DNA of 64,000 nucleotides, taken from NCBI RefSeq assembly GCF_030643805.1, contig NZ_CP094656.1:2728001-2792000 (forward strand), written 5' to 3'. The translations under genes were made by a program, and so were the position numbers. Each line of letters begins with the position of its first letter. The first letter of the stretch is position 1. This document shows positions 1-11,178 of the stretch, one piece after another. The notes beneath the pieces were generated by a model. It was not told where the DNA came from. It worked only from the letters and a program-made list of their open reading frames with translations, and made no database searches. The stretch is from Alkalihalobacillus sp. AL-G (GTDB lineage: Bacteria > Bacillota > Bacilli > Bacillales > Fictibacillaceae).

Positions 1-76
1 ATTGCAGAAGAAATGCCGGGAAGATAAACAATGTGATGAACAGTAACAGCTTTACCTTGTTGATTTTTCGACCCAT
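1..76 (-). CDS. yqeZ: NfeD-family protein, N-terminus only (partial)
   Basis: Only the first 25 codons lie in the window; the gene continues beyond base 1. The ATG at 76 follows a G-rich stretch that can act as ribosome binding site. The visible peptide begins MGRKINKVK and then becomes hydrophobic (LLLFITLFIFPAFLL), as expected for a signal peptide or signal anchor. In B. subtilis the gene after yqeY is yqeZ, a membrane NfeD-family serine-protease-like protein that works with the flotillin YqfA/FloA. Identification rests on synteny plus the N-terminal hydrophobic segment; too little is visible for a domain call. Confidence 0.55.
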   Translation of the reverse strand, partial: MGRKINKVKLLLFITLFIFPAFLLQ

Positions 77-154
77 ACCCCCAAGTCCCCCTTTCTTTCC
101 TACCCTATCTACGTATTTATGACCCCTTTGGTTTCATAATATGTAATTTATACA

Positions 155-189
155 TAAAAAATAAGGTTGACTGCATCGAGCCAACCTTA
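155..189 (-). terminator. Rho-independent terminator after yqeY
   Basis: Stem TAAGGTTG/CAACCTTA (162-169 with 182-189), followed on the minus strand by a run of six T. It lies 11 bases past the yqeY stop and separates rpsU-yqeY from yqeZ. Confidence 0.75.
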
Positions 190-199
190 CTTTAATGTA

Positions 200-652
200 T
201 TACGATAAGTGCTTTTGAACTAATCGATTCACGAGTCCGCCATCCGCTTTCCCTTTTACTTTGGGCATGATGGCTCCCATGACTTTCCCCATATCCTGTT
301 TAGAGGTGGCTCCAACTTGTTCAACTGTTGCTTTTACAAGCTTTTCAACCTCTTCATCGGATAACTGTTTTGGAAGATACTCATTGAGTACTTCAAGCTC
401 TTGATGTAAGTTTGCGACTAGGTCATCACGACCTGCCTTTTCGAATTCCTGGAGGGAGTCTTTACGTTGTTTAACTTCACGTGAAAGAACTGTCAATTCC
501 TCTTCCTCGTTCAATTCGTGTCCTAACTTGATCGACTCGTTTTGAAGAGAGGCCTTAACCATGCGAATGACCGTCAGTTTTTGTTTCTCTCTGTTTTTCA
601 TCGCTTGCTTCATATCTTGATTCAAACGGTCAAGAAGACTCAAATTGAACAC
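200..652 (-). CDS. yqeY: GatB/YqeY-domain protein
   Basis: A 150-residue protein of the GatB/YqeY family, which resembles the tail domain of the amidotransferase subunit GatB that contacts tRNA. The function of free-standing YqeY is not settled. The length matches the family (about 148 aa), with the typical start ([16 protein letters not shown]), the [13 protein letters not shown] segment and the glycine-rich end ([15 protein letters not shown]). It begins 6 bases after the rpsU stop, so the two are almost certainly co-transcribed from the rpsU promoter, as in other Bacillus. Confidence 0.93.
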   Translation of the reverse strand: MFNLSLLDRLNQDMKQAMKNREKQKLTVIRMVKASLQNESIKLGHELNEEEELTVLSREVKQRKDSLQEFEKAGRDDLVANLHQELEVLNEYLPKQLSDEEVEKLVKATVEQVGATSKQDMGKVMGAIMPKVKGKADGGLVNRLVQKHLS

Positions 653-658
653 CCTCTC

Positions 659-835
659 TTAGAACTTACGCTTACGAGCTGCTTCAGACTTCTTCTTACG
701 CTTGACGCTGGGCTTTTCGTAGTGCTTACGCTTACGTACCTCAGCCATTGTTCCTTCTTTAGAAACGTTACGCTTAAAGCGACGAAGTGCATCTTCTATA
801 GATTCGTTCTTGCGAACACTTGTTCTAATAGACAT
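659..835 (-). CDS. rpsU: 30S ribosomal protein S21
   Basis: A 58-residue basic protein starting [20 protein letters not shown] and ending [10 protein letters not shown], the full-length bacterial S21 pattern including the [15 protein letters not shown] segment. S21 sits on the small-subunit platform near the 3' end of 16S rRNA and affects initiation. The ATG at 835 is preceded by a strong purine-rich GGAGGGAGGG site. It is first in an rpsU-yqeY unit, with a promoter at 901-930 and a hairpin in the leader at 854-880. Confidence 0.97.
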   Translation of the reverse strand: MSIRTSVRKNESIEDALRRFKRNVSKEGTMAEVRKRKHYEKPSVKRKKKSEAARKRKF

Positions 836-853
836 TTATTTCCCTCCCTCCAA

Positions 854-880
854 GCTCCTTCAAAAAAATAGAAAAGGAGC
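854..880 (-). promoter_or_regulatory. Hairpin in the rpsU leader
   Basis: GCTCCTT/AAGGAGC inverted repeat in the short 5' leader of rpsU, just upstream of the ribosome binding site. The arm AAGGAGC resembles a Shine-Dalgarno sequence. It could mask or mimic the ribosome binding region; regulation is inferred only. Confidence 0.4.
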
Positions 881-900
881 GAAAAACCATATCTTATAAC

Positions 901-930
901 ATTATAATATATGCCCTTTTTTCTAGTCAA
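901..930 (-). promoter_or_regulatory. SigA-type promoter of rpsU-yqeY
   Basis: Minus-strand -35 TTGACT (925-930) and -10 TATAAT (901-906) with an 18-base spacer, about 70 bases before the rpsU start codon. Confidence 0.75.
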
Positions 931-1013
931 CTTTATTTGGTAATAATCCATGCATTATTTGGTCATGCACTTACGAACTCGTCCATAAAATGAAATGAGG
1001 TGGTGATAATCGG

Positions 1014-1946
1014 ATGACAGAAATCGTTTCATTATTTGGCGTCTATCTCATGATCTTTCTGTTTGGGATGACTGTCATGCGGCTAGGATTGAATACAGCA
1101 TCGCAACACACATTTAAAAAAATGCTTCTAAAGTATACCAATACACCATGGAAAGGATTTCTCCTCGGTATTTTGATTACAGCCATCGTTCAAAGCAGCT
1201 CTGCTGTAATGGTCATTCTTGTAGGACTCGTCGCTGCAAATTTAATGTCATTTCGTCAATCCATCGGAATCATTTTAGGAACGAATATCGGGACGACGAT
1301 TACAACAGAAATTATATCATTTGATTTGGATCAGCTCATTCTTCCGTTTGTTCTTGTTGGTGCGCTTTGTATTTTCATAAAAGGCAGAGCATTTTTTTGT
1401 ACTGGTTGTGCAGTCTTCGGATTGGGCTGCATGTTTTTAGCAATGAACGGATTTGAATCCCTGGCAAATCCGATTACGAGTTTAAGCTGGATCCAGCACT
1501 TTCTTCAGATGACGAACAATCATATTTTTTACGGGTTAGGCCTTGGCACGGCAATGACAGCAATAATACAATCAAGTACAGCTACTACGGCAATTATCAT
1601 GGCTTTAATGAATGAAAATATCCTATCCCTTTCATCCGGAATTACAATTTTGCTTGGTGCAAATATCGGAACGTGTGTAACGGCACTTCTTGCGTCAATC
1701 GGTACAATTCGAGAAGCCAAGTTTGTTGCAATGGCACACATTTGGGTGAATCTGTTCGGTGTCGCGTTTTTCTTGCCATTTCTGAATCTTTTCAGTGAAC
1801 TAATAAACGTATTAACGTATTTACCAGATGTCCAAATTGCACATGCCAGCGTAATATTCAATGTAATATCATCACTGTTGTTATTGCCGTGTGCGGGTAT
1901 ATTAGCCTCGTTCATTACGAAGATCCATGGACGGAAAGTCGCTTGA
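1014..1946 (+). CDS. yqeW: Na/Pi cotransporter family protein
   Basis: A 310-residue integral membrane protein with two copies of the Na/Pi cotransporter (PF02690-type) signature: QSSSAVMVILVGLVAA plus GTNIGTTITTE near residues 60-100, and QSSTATTAIIMAL plus GANIGTCVTA near residues 185-225. The duplicated QSS motifs form the substrate and sodium site in this family. It lacks the C-terminal PhoU domain of longer relatives, matching the short B. subtilis YqeW. The gene is divergent from rpsU with its own GAGGTGGTG ribosome site. The substrate (phosphate) is inferred from the family. Confidence 0.88.
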   Translation: MTEIVSLFGVYLMIFLFGMTVMRLGLNTASQHTFKKMLLKYTNTPWKGFLLGILITAIVQSSSAVMVILVGLVAANLMSFRQSIGIILGTNIGTTITTEIISFDLDQLILPFVLVGALCIFIKGRAFFCTGCAVFGLGCMFLAMNGFESLANPITSLSWIQHFLQMTNNHIFYGLGLGTAMTAIIQSSTATTAIIMALMNENILSLSSGITILLGANIGTCVTALLASIGTIREAKFVAMAHIWVNLFGVAFFLPFLNLFSELINVLTYLPDVQIAHASVIFNVISSLLLLPCAGILASFITKIHGRKVA

Positions 1947-1987
1947 GAAAAAATGAACGTCACTTTTTGTTATTAAATTAAAGCGAT

Positions 1988-2031
1988 AAAGTGCCGGTCC
2001 CTTTTACCTGAAAGTAAGGAACCGGCACTTT
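1988..2031. terminator. Bidirectional terminator between yqeW and deoC
   Basis: Stem AAAGTGCCGGT/ACCGGCACTTT between two convergent genes; A and T runs flank it on both sides. Confidence 0.75.
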
Positions 2032-2062
2032 AAACATTAATTAATATTCAAATTTGTTATGA

Positions 2063-2728
2063 TCAATAATCTGAATCTGATGTTTCGTCATTTACGATTG
2101 CAATACCTGAACTTGCACCGATTCTTGTTGCACCTGCTTCAATCATTGCAATAGCTGTTTCACGGTCACGCACTGCACCGCTTGCTTTCACTCCGATTTC
2201 AGGGCCAACAACTTTACGCATCAGAGCAATGTCCTCTACAGTAGCTCCACCAGTTGAAAATCCTGTAGACGTCTTAACAAAGTCTGCCCCTGCTTTTACA
2301 GAAAGCTCACAAGCTTGTTTCTTCTCCTCCTCGGTTAATAGGCACGTTTCAATGATTACTTTAGTTAATGCTTTTCCTTTAGCAGCTTCAACAACAGCAC
2401 GGATGTCCTCTTCCACAAGATGATAATCCTTGCTTTTGAGTGCACCGATATTGATTACCATATCAACCTCAGTCGCTCCATTGTCAATTGCATTTTTCGT
2501 TTCGAATGCCTTCGTTTCAGGAGTTGATGCTCCTAACGGGAAACCGATAACGGTACAAACTTTAACTTGTGTATCCTTTAATAGTTCAAAAGATGTCGCT
2601 ACCCAAGTTGGATTCACGCAAACAGAAGCAAATGTATACTCTTTCGCTTCTTCACACAGTTTTACAATTTCTTCTTTTGTCGTTGCTGGTTTCAATGCGG
2701 TGTGGTCAATCATTTGTGCGATATTCAT
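2063..2728 (-). CDS. deoC: Deoxyribose-phosphate aldolase
   Basis: DeoC cleaves 2-deoxy-D-ribose 5-phosphate to glyceraldehyde 3-phosphate and acetaldehyde in deoxynucleoside catabolism. The 221-residue class I aldolase shows [11 protein letters not shown] at the N-terminus, the [12 protein letters not shown] motif, the Schiff-base lysine in [15 protein letters not shown] (about residue 152) and the second lysine in [10 protein letters not shown]. The start has GAGGAGATG upstream. Unlike B. subtilis, where it sits with nucleoside uptake genes, it stands alone here, 62 bases downstream of mtaB. Confidence 0.95.
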   Translation of the reverse strand: MNIAQMIDHTALKPATTKEEIVKLCEEAKEYTFASVCVNPTWVATSFELLKDTQVKVCTVIGFPLGASTPETKAFETKNAIDNGATEVDMVINIGALKSKDYHLVEEDIRAVVEAAKGKALTKVIIETCLLTEEEKKQACELSVKAGADFVKTSTGFSTGGATVEDIALMRKVVGPEIGVKASGAVRDRETAIAMIEAGATRIGASSGIAIVNDETSDSDY

Positions 2729-2790
2729 TTCAAAAACATCTCCTCATTGTTTTCAACTAAAGTGATTTAATAAAAGCTCGCTGTCCTATT

Positions 2791-4137
2791 TCAGGCGGAA
2801 GCTGAAGTGTGATCGGTTTCTAAAACACGGACGAATTGTCCTTCGTTAAAAGGGTATCCCGCCTTGACAATCTTTACACGGACAAGCTTGCCAACCATAT
2901 CTTCGGTTGCAGGAATCCGGACCTTTAAATAATTGTCGGTATAACCGATGTACATTCCACTTTCATGTGCTTCCTTATCCAACTCCTCTGGAATGATTTC
3001 AAGAACCTCACCTTCAAACTTGGTGGCATATTCCTTAGCGAGCTGATTGGAAAGTTCGATTAGACGGTGTACACGCTCATTTTTAATATCCTCTGGAACC
3101 TGATCCTCCATTTTTGCTGCAGGGGTTCCAGTTCGCTTACTAAAAGGAAAAACATGAAGCTCTGAAAATTGGTGTTCCTTTATAAAATTATAGGTCTCCA
3201 TGAATTCTTCTTCTGTTTCTCCCGGAAAGCCGACGATGACATCGGAGGTTATCGCCAAACCTGGAAGTGCCTCCTTCAGACGGTTGATTCTGTCAGCAAA
3301 CATTTCCATGCTGTATTTACGTCTCATTCGTTTGAGCACAGAATTCGATCCGGATTGGAGCGGAATATGAAGATGACGGACAACCTTATCTGAACGTTTG
3401 AGTACATCAATAACATCATCGGTCACTTGACTTGCTTCAATAGATGAAATCCTCAAACGTTTAAGACCTTTCACTTTTTCATCAAGATCGGATAATAGTT
3501 GAGCAAAGTTATAGTCTTTCATATCTTCGCCGTACCCTGCTGTATGAATACCAGTAAGGACGATTTCCTGATATCCAGCATCAACGAGCTGCTGAGCTTG
3601 TTCAATAACGTGTTCAGGCTTTCTTGAACGGAGCAGTCCTCTCGCCCATGGAATGATACAGAACGTACAGAAATTGTTGCAGCCTTCTTGGATCTTTAAG
3701 GATGCACGGGTCCGATCTGTGAAAGCTGGTACGTCTAGTTCTTCGTACACACGTGCTTTCATGATGTTCCCAACACCATTGATCGGCTGGCGTTCCTGTT
3801 TATATTGCTCGATATACTTAAGCATCTTAACCCGGTCCTGTGTTCCGACTACGACATCGACCCCAGGGATTGCCATGATTTCAGCAGGAGATGTTTGGGC
3901 GTAACAGCCGGTAACACAAATAACAGCATCAGGGTTTTTCCGAATCGCACGACGAATTACCTGCCGGCTTTTCTTATCTCCAGTGTTCGTCACGGTACAC
4001 GTATTGATCACGTATACATCTGCACGTTTTTCAAAATTCGTTCGGTCATAGCCCTCACTTTGAAACAGCTGCCAGATTGCTTCTGTCTCATAGTGATTAA
4101 CCTTACAACCTAATGTATGAAACGCTACGGAAGGCAT
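2791..4137 (-). CDS. mtaB: tRNA t6A37 methylthiotransferase MtaB
   Basis: Radical-SAM enzyme that converts N6-threonylcarbamoyladenosine-37 of tRNA to the 2-methylthio form. The 448-residue protein has the N-terminal three-cysteine cluster (LGCKVNHYE, INTCTVT, VTGCYAQ), the radical-SAM CNNFCTFC motif (Cx3Cx2C) in the middle, and a C-terminal TRAM-like domain. The longest frame begins 8 codons earlier, but ATG 4137 is chosen: AGGTGACC lies 5 bases upstream and the family begins with a short stretch before LGCKVN. It follows rsmE by 7 bases in the prmA-rsmE-mtaB unit. Confidence 0.95.
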   Translation of the reverse strand: MPSVAFHTLGCKVNHYETEAIWQLFQSEGYDRTNFEKRADVYVINTCTVTNTGDKKSRQVIRRAIRKNPDAVICVTGCYAQTSPAEIMAIPGVDVVVGTQDRVKMLKYIEQYKQERQPINGVGNIMKARVYEELDVPAFTDRTRASLKIQEGCNNFCTFCIIPWARGLLRSRKPEHVIEQAQQLVDAGYQEIVLTGIHTAGYGEDMKDYNFAQLLSDLDEKVKGLKRLRISSIEASQVTDDVIDVLKRSDKVVRHLHIPLQSGSNSVLKRMRRKYSMEMFADRINRLKEALPGLAITSDVIVGFPGETEEEFMETYNFIKEHQFSELHVFPFSKRTGTPAAKMEDQVPEDIKNERVHRLIELSNQLAKEYATKFEGEVLEIIPEELDKEAHESGMYIGYTDNYLKVRIPATEDMVGKLVRVKIVKAGYPFNEGQFVRVLETDHTSASA

Positions 4138-4144
4138 AGTATGG

Positions 4145-4900
4145 TCACCTCGATAGTTCAAATTGATAGGAAATGGCGGAAAGCACGTATAATGGAGCTG
4201 TTTCCGTTCTTAATATACGTGGTCCTAAGCCGCAAGTTATAAACCCTGCAGCTTGCAACACCGTGACTTCCTCTTCAGTCAGACCACCTTCTGGTCCGAT
4301 AATGACAAAGACACGATCGTTGGATATGTCTGCGGTTGAGAATAAATTGGCAAGCTTTGCAGTTTCATTCGCTTTTGCCTCTTCTTCATACGCAATTATT
4401 TTAATAGTGTACGAATCACTCAATGTGAGTAGTTCTTTAAACGGAACTGGTTCCGAGCATTTTGGTATACGACTTCGGTGCGATTGTTCCGCTGCTTCTT
4501 TAATAATCTTCTGCAGCCGTTCCGTTTTCTTTTTTCCCTTTTTTCGGTCCCATTTTACAATCGACCTTGAAGCATGAAAGGGGATAAATTGGTTCGCGCC
4601 TAGCTCAGTTCCTTTTTGGACAATCATTTCTAGTTTATCATGCTTCGGCAACCCTTGTGCGATAGTTACATAAATTGGCAATTCAGTTTGTTCATCCAAC
4701 CATTTCTCGATGGATAGTTCAACTGCTGAATCTGTAATCTCATCAACTGCGCAGACAGCAACACGCGTCTGATTATCACAGACGATCAGATGATCTCCAG
4801 AGGTCATTCGCATCACTTTGGAAATATGCTTGACATCTTCTCCTGTAATCGTAGCATGTGAATCGGTCATTTGATCAGGTGTCACAAAATATCGTTGCAT
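4145..4900 (-). CDS. rsmE: 16S rRNA m3U1498 methyltransferase RsmE
   Basis: SPOUT-class methyltransferase (251 aa) that methylates N3 of U1498 in 16S rRNA. An N-terminal PUA-like region (residues 1-70, beginning MQRYFVTPDQ) is followed by the knotted SAM-binding domain with IGPEGGLTEEEV and LGPRILRTETAPL near the C-terminus. It is separated from prmA by 3 bases and lies immediately ahead of mtaB, the usual downstream arrangement of the dnaK region in bacilli. Confidence 0.95.
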   Translation of the reverse strand: MQRYFVTPDQMTDSHATITGEDVKHISKVMRMTSGDHLIVCDNQTRVAVCAVDEITDSAVELSIEKWLDEQTELPIYVTIAQGLPKHDKLEMIVQKGTELGANQFIPFHASRSIVKWDRKKGKKKTERLQKIIKEAAEQSHRSRIPKCSEPVPFKELLTLSDSYTIKIIAYEEEAKANETAKLANLFSTADISNDRVFVIIGPEGGLTEEEVTVLQAAGFITCGLGPRILRTETAPLYVLSAISYQFELSR

Positions 4901-4903
4901 TCG

Positions 4904-5869
4904 TTATTCCTCTTCCTCTATAGGGTGCTTTGAAGGTTTACTTGCAATAAAAGCAACCCAATCTTCCATAATGAGAGTTTCTTCAATGTGAAATCCACTT
5001 TGTATGAGAGAGTTTTTCACTTCTTCTTTTTTCCCACGAATGATTCCTGATGTAATGAACTTTCCGTCAGGTTTTAAAAGATTGAATGCATCTTGATCAA
5101 ATCTCAATATAATTTCAGCAAGGATATTAGCAACAATAACGTCATACTTACCATCAACATGATCTAATAAATTGTTTTGACGGACCGAAACTCGATCCTG
5201 TTCTTTATTCAATTTAATATTCAGCCTTGCACTGTTTACCGCAACTTCATCAAGATCCATTGCATCAACTTGCCGAGCTCCGAGCTTTGCAGCAGCAATA
5301 CTCAGCACACCTGAACCTGTCCCGACATCTGCCACGTGAACATTAGGGCGAATCGCCTTTTCCAAAGCCTGGATACACATGACCGTTGTTGGATGTGTTC
5401 CTGTACCAAATGCCATTCCAGGATCAAGCTCAATGATGATTTCATCTGTATTGACCGCATCATATTGTTCCCAGGTCGGGGTAATCGTAATTCGCTCTGA
5501 AATTTTGACTGGTTTATAATATTTCTTCCACGCTGTTGCCCATTCCTCTTCATTTACTTCACTAATGTTAATCGTATTATGTCCAAGATCGATATCATGG
5601 ATCAACAATCCGTTAATTGCTTCTTTTATTTCATCCACCGTCTCTCCAAGAAAACTCGTAACAGGAAGATAGGCTTTCACGATAACACCCTCTGTCGGGT
5701 AGTCATCAGGGTTAAGTTGGTAGATCTCTCCCATAGAAGTATCCCAGACTTTTATCAGATCCTGCGGGTCTTCAATGACCACCCCGCTCGCACCAGCCTC
5801 ATGAAGGATATTTGAAATCGGTTCAACTGCTTCTTGAGTAGTATGAATGCTGATTTCTGACCATTTCAT
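4904..5869 (-). CDS. prmA: Ribosomal protein L11 methyltransferase
   Basis: SAM-dependent trimethyltransferase of ribosomal protein L11, 321 aa. It carries the class I SAM motif [18 protein letters not shown] (about residues 180-197), the acidic DMDLDEVAV motif and the catalytic-loop NILAEII (about residues 249-255). The N-terminal L11-recognition domain starts [18 protein letters not shown]. It is about 10 residues longer at the C-terminus than typical, ending in a Glu-rich tail. It lies 97 bases after dnaJ in the heat-shock cluster. Confidence 0.95.
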   Translation of the reverse strand: MKWSEISIHTTQEAVEPISNILHEAGASGVVIEDPQDLIKVWDTSMGEIYQLNPDDYPTEGVIVKAYLPVTSFLGETVDEIKEAINGLLIHDIDLGHNTINISEVNEEEWATAWKKYYKPVKISERITITPTWEQYDAVNTDEIIIELDPGMAFGTGTHPTTVMCIQALEKAIRPNVHVADVGTGSGVLSIAAAKLGARQVDAMDLDEVAVNSARLNIKLNKEQDRVSVRQNNLLDHVDGKYDVIVANILAEIILRFDQDAFNLLKPDGKFITSGIIRGKKEEVKNSLIQSGFHIEETLIMEDWVAFIASKPSKHPIEEEE

Positions 5870-5966
5870 TGATCTACCAACCGTCCTTTCTTATTAAAAA
5901 CATACATACATTACATGAATAAGTGCAATTGCAGCCACTTTGTAATACGGGCTAAGAACGAACCTT

Positions 5967-7088
5967 TTATTCGCCTTTAAAAGCCCTTCTTACCTTGCTG
6001 AATAAATTGTCTTGCTGCTCATCAACGGTTTCTCCGCTTATTTCTGCAAATTCACGTAGTAATGTACGTTGACGATCGTTCAGGTTTTTAGGTGTGATTA
6101 CTTTTACTTTAACATGCTGATCTCCCTGTCCATATCCCCGCACATTCGGAACACCCTTACCACGGAGACGGAAGTTTGTTCCAGATTGTGTGCCTGCGGG
6201 AATTTTCAGCTTAACCTTCCCATGCAGCGTCGGTACTTCGATTTCGTCACCAAGAGCAACCTGCATAAATGTCAATGGCATATCCACAAAGATATCGTCC
6301 CCATCTCGTTTGTAAAACTCATGGGGCATAATTCGAGCAACGACATAAAGGTCACCTGAAGGTCCACCGTTTTCACCAGGTTCACCTTTACCGGTGACAC
6401 GTATTTGCTGGCCATGATCGATACCTGCAGGAATTTTCACGTGAATTTTCTTTTGCTTACGTACTTTTCCTTTTCCGTTACACGTTGAACACTTATCTTT
6501 GATAAATTTACCTGTACCCTCACAGTGATGGCAGACACGGCGATTGACAACACGACCAAATGGTGTGTTTTGTTCTACGTTCAACTGACCGCTCCCACCG
6601 CAATGTGAACATGTATCAGGCTTTGTTCCTGGTTTTGCTCCAGATCCAAAGCAAGTATTACATTCTTCTTCTTTTGGAATTTGAATATCTGTTTCTTTTC
6701 CAAACACCGCTTCTTCAAATTTAAGAGTCATCGTATACTGAAGGTCAGCACCTTGTCTTGGAGCGTTCGGATTTCGTCTTCCGCCGCCACCAAAGAACAT
6801 ATCAAATATATCCCCGAATCCTCCGCCAAAGTCAGCTCCGCCAGCACCGAACCCTTGATTTGGATCGGTATGCCCAAACTGATCGTAATGTGCTTTCTTT
6901 TGTGAATCGCTTAACACATCATAGGCTTCTTTAACTTCCTTAAATTTCTGCTCTGCATCCGATTCTTTATTAACGTCCGGATGATACTTTCTCGCGAGCT
7001 TCCGATAAGCTTTTTTCATCTCATCCGTTGAAGCATTTTTATCCACTCCAAGGACGTCGTAATAGTCTCGCTTACTCAATACACTCAC
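5967..7088 (-). CDS. dnaJ: Chaperone DnaJ
   Basis: Co-chaperone that delivers unfolded clients to DnaK and stimulates its ATPase. The 373-residue protein has the J domain with HPD (KYHPDVN, about residue 36), a Gly/Phe-rich linker ([13 protein letters not shown]), four CxxCxGxG zinc repeats ([32 protein letters not shown]) and the client-binding C-terminal domains. It lies 115 bases after dnaK, with a hairpin between them. Confidence 0.98.
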   Translation of the reverse strand: MSVLSKRDYYDVLGVDKNASTDEMKKAYRKLARKYHPDVNKESDAEQKFKEVKEAYDVLSDSQKKAHYDQFGHTDPNQGFGAGGADFGGGFGDIFDMFFGGGGRRNPNAPRQGADLQYTMTLKFEEAVFGKETDIQIPKEEECNTCFGSGAKPGTKPDTCSHCGGSGQLNVEQNTPFGRVVNRRVCHHCEGTGKFIKDKCSTCNGKGKVRKQKKIHVKIPAGIDHGQQIRVTGKGEPGENGGPSGDLYVVARIMPHEFYKRDGDDIFVDMPLTFMQVALGDEIEVPTLHGKVKLKIPAGTQSGTNFRLRGKGVPNVRGYGQGDQHVKVKVITPKNLNDRQRTLLREFAEISGETVDEQQDNLFSKVRRAFKGE

Positions 7089-7152
7089 TCCCGGTTCCTT
7101 TTACATACATAACGATTATCATATCACTATTTCCAAGTAAAATAAACGTGAA

Positions 7153-7187
7153 AAAAGTCAAAGCCAAGAAAACTGACTTTGACTTTT
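7153..7187 (-). terminator. Intercistronic hairpin between dnaK and dnaJ
   Basis: Stem AAAAGTCAAAG/CTTTGACTTTT followed by a T run on the minus strand. It may be a partial terminator or an RNA-stabilising hairpin that sets the dnaK to dnaJ ratio. Confidence 0.6.
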
Positions 7188-7203
7188 GTCTTATAGAACG
7201 TTA

Positions 7204-9054
<1,851 letters not shown>

Positions 9055-9074
9055 CTATAGTTAATATGTAGCTG

Positions 9075-9656
9075 TTATTTGGTGTTCACTTTGACCATCG
9101 CAGGTCGGATAACACGGTCTTTCAGCATATAGCCTTTTTGTAAAACTTCGACAACCGTGTTATTTTCGTACTCTTCGCTTTGAACTTGCATAACTGCTTG
9201 ATGAAGGTGTGGATCAAAAACTTCCCCTTTAGCATTGATTTCCTCAACACCCTCTTTTTGAAGTGCGTCGATCAACTGATTATAAACCATTTGAACTCCT
9301 TGTAATAAGGATTTCGCTTGTTCTTCATCCGTTTGCAGATTCATCGCACGTTCAAAGTTATCGATAACCGGTAATAACCCTTCTACCATTCCAAGAGCTT
9401 TGTACTTCGCTGCTGCTTCTTTTTCCTCTCGTGTACGGCGACGGAAGTTATCGTAATCCGCTTGTGTACGAAGCATACGATTCTTTATCTCTTCAAGTTC
9501 CTGTTCAAGTTCAGAAACTGGATCTTTTTCTGCTGTTTTTTGATCTTCTTTTAACTGATCATTGTTTTGAGATTCTTCTGAATCAATGATGTCTTCATTC
9601 GTTGTATCAACAGCCTCTTCATTAACTGCTTCAGCCTGTTGGTTTTTCTCTTCCAT
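9075..9656 (-). CDS. grpE: Nucleotide exchange factor GrpE
   Basis: Releases ADP from DnaK. The protein has an acidic, low-complexity N-terminus (residues 1-60), a long coiled coil ([28 protein letters not shown]) and the C-terminal beta domain ([15 protein letters not shown]). The frame can open four codons earlier at GTG 9668, but that codon overlaps the GGAGG site itself. ATG 9656 lies 11 bases after GGAGG and is preferred, giving 193 aa. Confidence 0.95.
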   Translation of the reverse strand: MEEKNQQAEAVNEEAVDTTNEDIIDSEESQNNDQLKEDQKTAEKDPVSELEQELEEIKNRMLRTQADYDNFRRRTREEKEAAAKYKALGMVEGLLPVIDNFERAMNLQTDEEQAKSLLQGVQMVYNQLIDALQKEGVEEINAKGEVFDPHLHQAVMQVQSEEYENNTVVEVLQKGYMLKDRVIRPAMVKVNTK

Positions 9657-9725
9657 TATCGTTTTCACCTCCTAAAATGTGATCCTCTAAAACAATAAAA
9701 TCACATGCTACAGGTATTTCCACAA

Positions 9726-10760
9726 TCAATTCGAAAAATACCGTTCTGTAAGAACCCTCGTTAAATCTTTTGAGAGAAGGTCGAGTAATCCAATAACACG
9801 TGTGTACTCCATCCGGGTTGGACCCAGAATGGCCAATGTACCCATATGCTGCCCGCCGATTGAATAGCTTGCTGTGATTAAGCTACAGTTTTTCATTTCC
9901 TGTAACAAGTTCTCAGCACCAATTTTAACCTTGATACCAGTTGGCTCATCTTGATGGAGAAGCCTTTGAACGAGCTCATACTCCTCGATTGCATTATAGA
10001 GTGCCTTCACCTTTTCAACATCCTGAAATTCAGGTTGATTCAGAATGTTGGTTTTTCCACCGTAATAGACTCTATCCGACTTTTCAGTTTGAAACAACCG
10101 CACCAAGAAATCAAGAATTTTTTCATAGCTGTTTAAATTAGATGCGAGCAGCCCTTCCACTTCCTCTAGCAGCCTTTTCTTTAGTTGAGAGAAAGGAACC
10201 CCTATAAGACGCTCATTTAAAATATTCACTGTTCGTTCGATATCGGATGCGTCCATGTCAACTGGCAAGTCGACCGTATACTTTTCTACGTGACCAGTAT
10301 CTGTAATTAGAATCAATACAGCAGTCCCAAGTGATATCGGTACGATCTGCAGGTGCTTTAATTTCGTTTCATAAACCTCTGGTCCGAGGATGATCGAAGT
10401 ATATTTTGTAATATCAGACAACATCTTAGCTGAGTGTTCAATCAACAACTCAAGCTCGGACATTCGATTTTGAAATAAGGCATGAACCTGTTGCAAATCG
10501 GAATTGGTCAGTCTAACAGGAGACAGCAAATGATCCACATAAAAACGGTACCCTTTTTCAGATGGAATTCGTCCTGATGAAATATGGGTCTTTTCAATAA
10601 ACCCCATATCTTCAAGGTCAGCGAGTTCATTACGTATCGTGGCAGAACTGAACGTAATATCCTCTCGTTTGGAGATGCTTCTGGAACCCAGTGGCTCTGC
10701 ATTCCTTATATACTCGTCGATCAGGATTTGGAGAATAAGTAGCTGACGATCCGTTAACAT
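9726..10760 (-). CDS. hrcA: Heat-inducible transcription repressor HrcA
   Basis: Repressor that binds CIRCE and, with GroEL as co-factor, controls class I heat-shock genes. The 344-residue protein has an N-terminal winged helix (LTDRQLLILQILIDEYI; ISFSSATIRNELADLE-like segment around residue 40) followed by the GAF-like domain and the conserved end (GPTRMEYTRVIGLLDLLS). First gene of the operon; its leader contains the CIRCE operator, so it is autoregulated. Confidence 0.97.
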   Translation of the reverse strand: MLTDRQLLILQILIDEYIRNAEPLGSRSISKREDITFSSATIRNELADLEDMGFIEKTHISSGRIPSEKGYRFYVDHLLSPVRLTNSDLQQVHALFQNRMSELELLIEHSAKMLSDITKYTSIILGPEVYETKLKHLQIVPISLGTAVLILITDTGHVEKYTVDLPVDMDASDIERTVNILNERLIGVPFSQLKKRLLEEVEGLLASNLNSYEKILDFLVRLFQTEKSDRVYYGGKTNILNQPEFQDVEKVKALYNAIEEYELVQRLLHQDEPTGIKVKIGAENLLQEMKNCSLITASYSIGGQHMGTLAILGPTRMEYTRVIGLLDLLSKDLTRVLTERYFSN

Positions 10761-10778
10761 CTGGTCTCATCTCCCTTG

Positions 10779-10805
10779 TTAGCACTCGATATGAATGAGT
10801 GCTAA
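10779..10805 (-). promoter_or_regulatory. CIRCE operator
   Basis: A perfect TTAGCACTC-N9-GAGTGCTAA inverted repeat between the hrcA promoter and start codon. This is the canonical HrcA binding site. Confidence 0.97.
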
Positions 10806-10816
10806 TTCTACTTAAT

Positions 10817-10846
10817 AAATTACCAAATCAGAAATCCCTTTGTCAA
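10817..10846 (-). promoter_or_regulatory. SigA-type promoter of the hrcA-grpE-dnaK-dnaJ operon
   Basis: Minus-strand -35 TTGACA (10841-10846) and -10 TAATTT (10817-10822), 18-base spacer. The CIRCE element starts just downstream of the -10, the usual layout. Confidence 0.75.
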
Positions 10847-10860
10847 TATTTTAGGTCTGT

Positions 10861-11172
10861 GTTCAAAAAGTAGACGAATCAGGATCATTTATATGAAATT
10901 CGACTAAAATCATCACGCCCTGTGATAACGTCGTACTGACTCACGTCCTGTGAGCCCAAGGCACGACAGTTTTGAGGAAGGCTACTTACTCGGATAACAT
11001 CTTTGCTGCCTTGCACCGAGGAAGCCTCCATCGGTAGCAACGAGCGGTACTTGCACATAAGCTACGAGTTGTACCGAGGAAGCCTGCATCCTAGGTTACG
11101 CTTGTAGACGCAGGTACACATTAACTAATCTTGTTAGATGCAGGTGCATGGGCTCTTGGATACTTTTTGAAC
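10861..11172. repeat. MITE-like intergenic element with 12-bp terminal inverted repeats
   Basis: The 372-base gap between hrcA and hemW is filled by a 312-base non-coding element. Its ends are exact inverted repeats, GTTCAAAAAGTA (10861-10872) and TACTTTTTGAAC (11161-11172). Inside are two near-identical copies of ACCGAGGAAGCCTSCATC (about 11018 and 11079) and two related CACGYCCTGTGA boxes (about 10914 and 10941). No open frame with a ribosome site is present. The structure suggests a non-autonomous mobile or repeated element; copy number elsewhere in the genome is unknown. Confidence 0.6.
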
Positions 11173-11178
11173 TACCTT

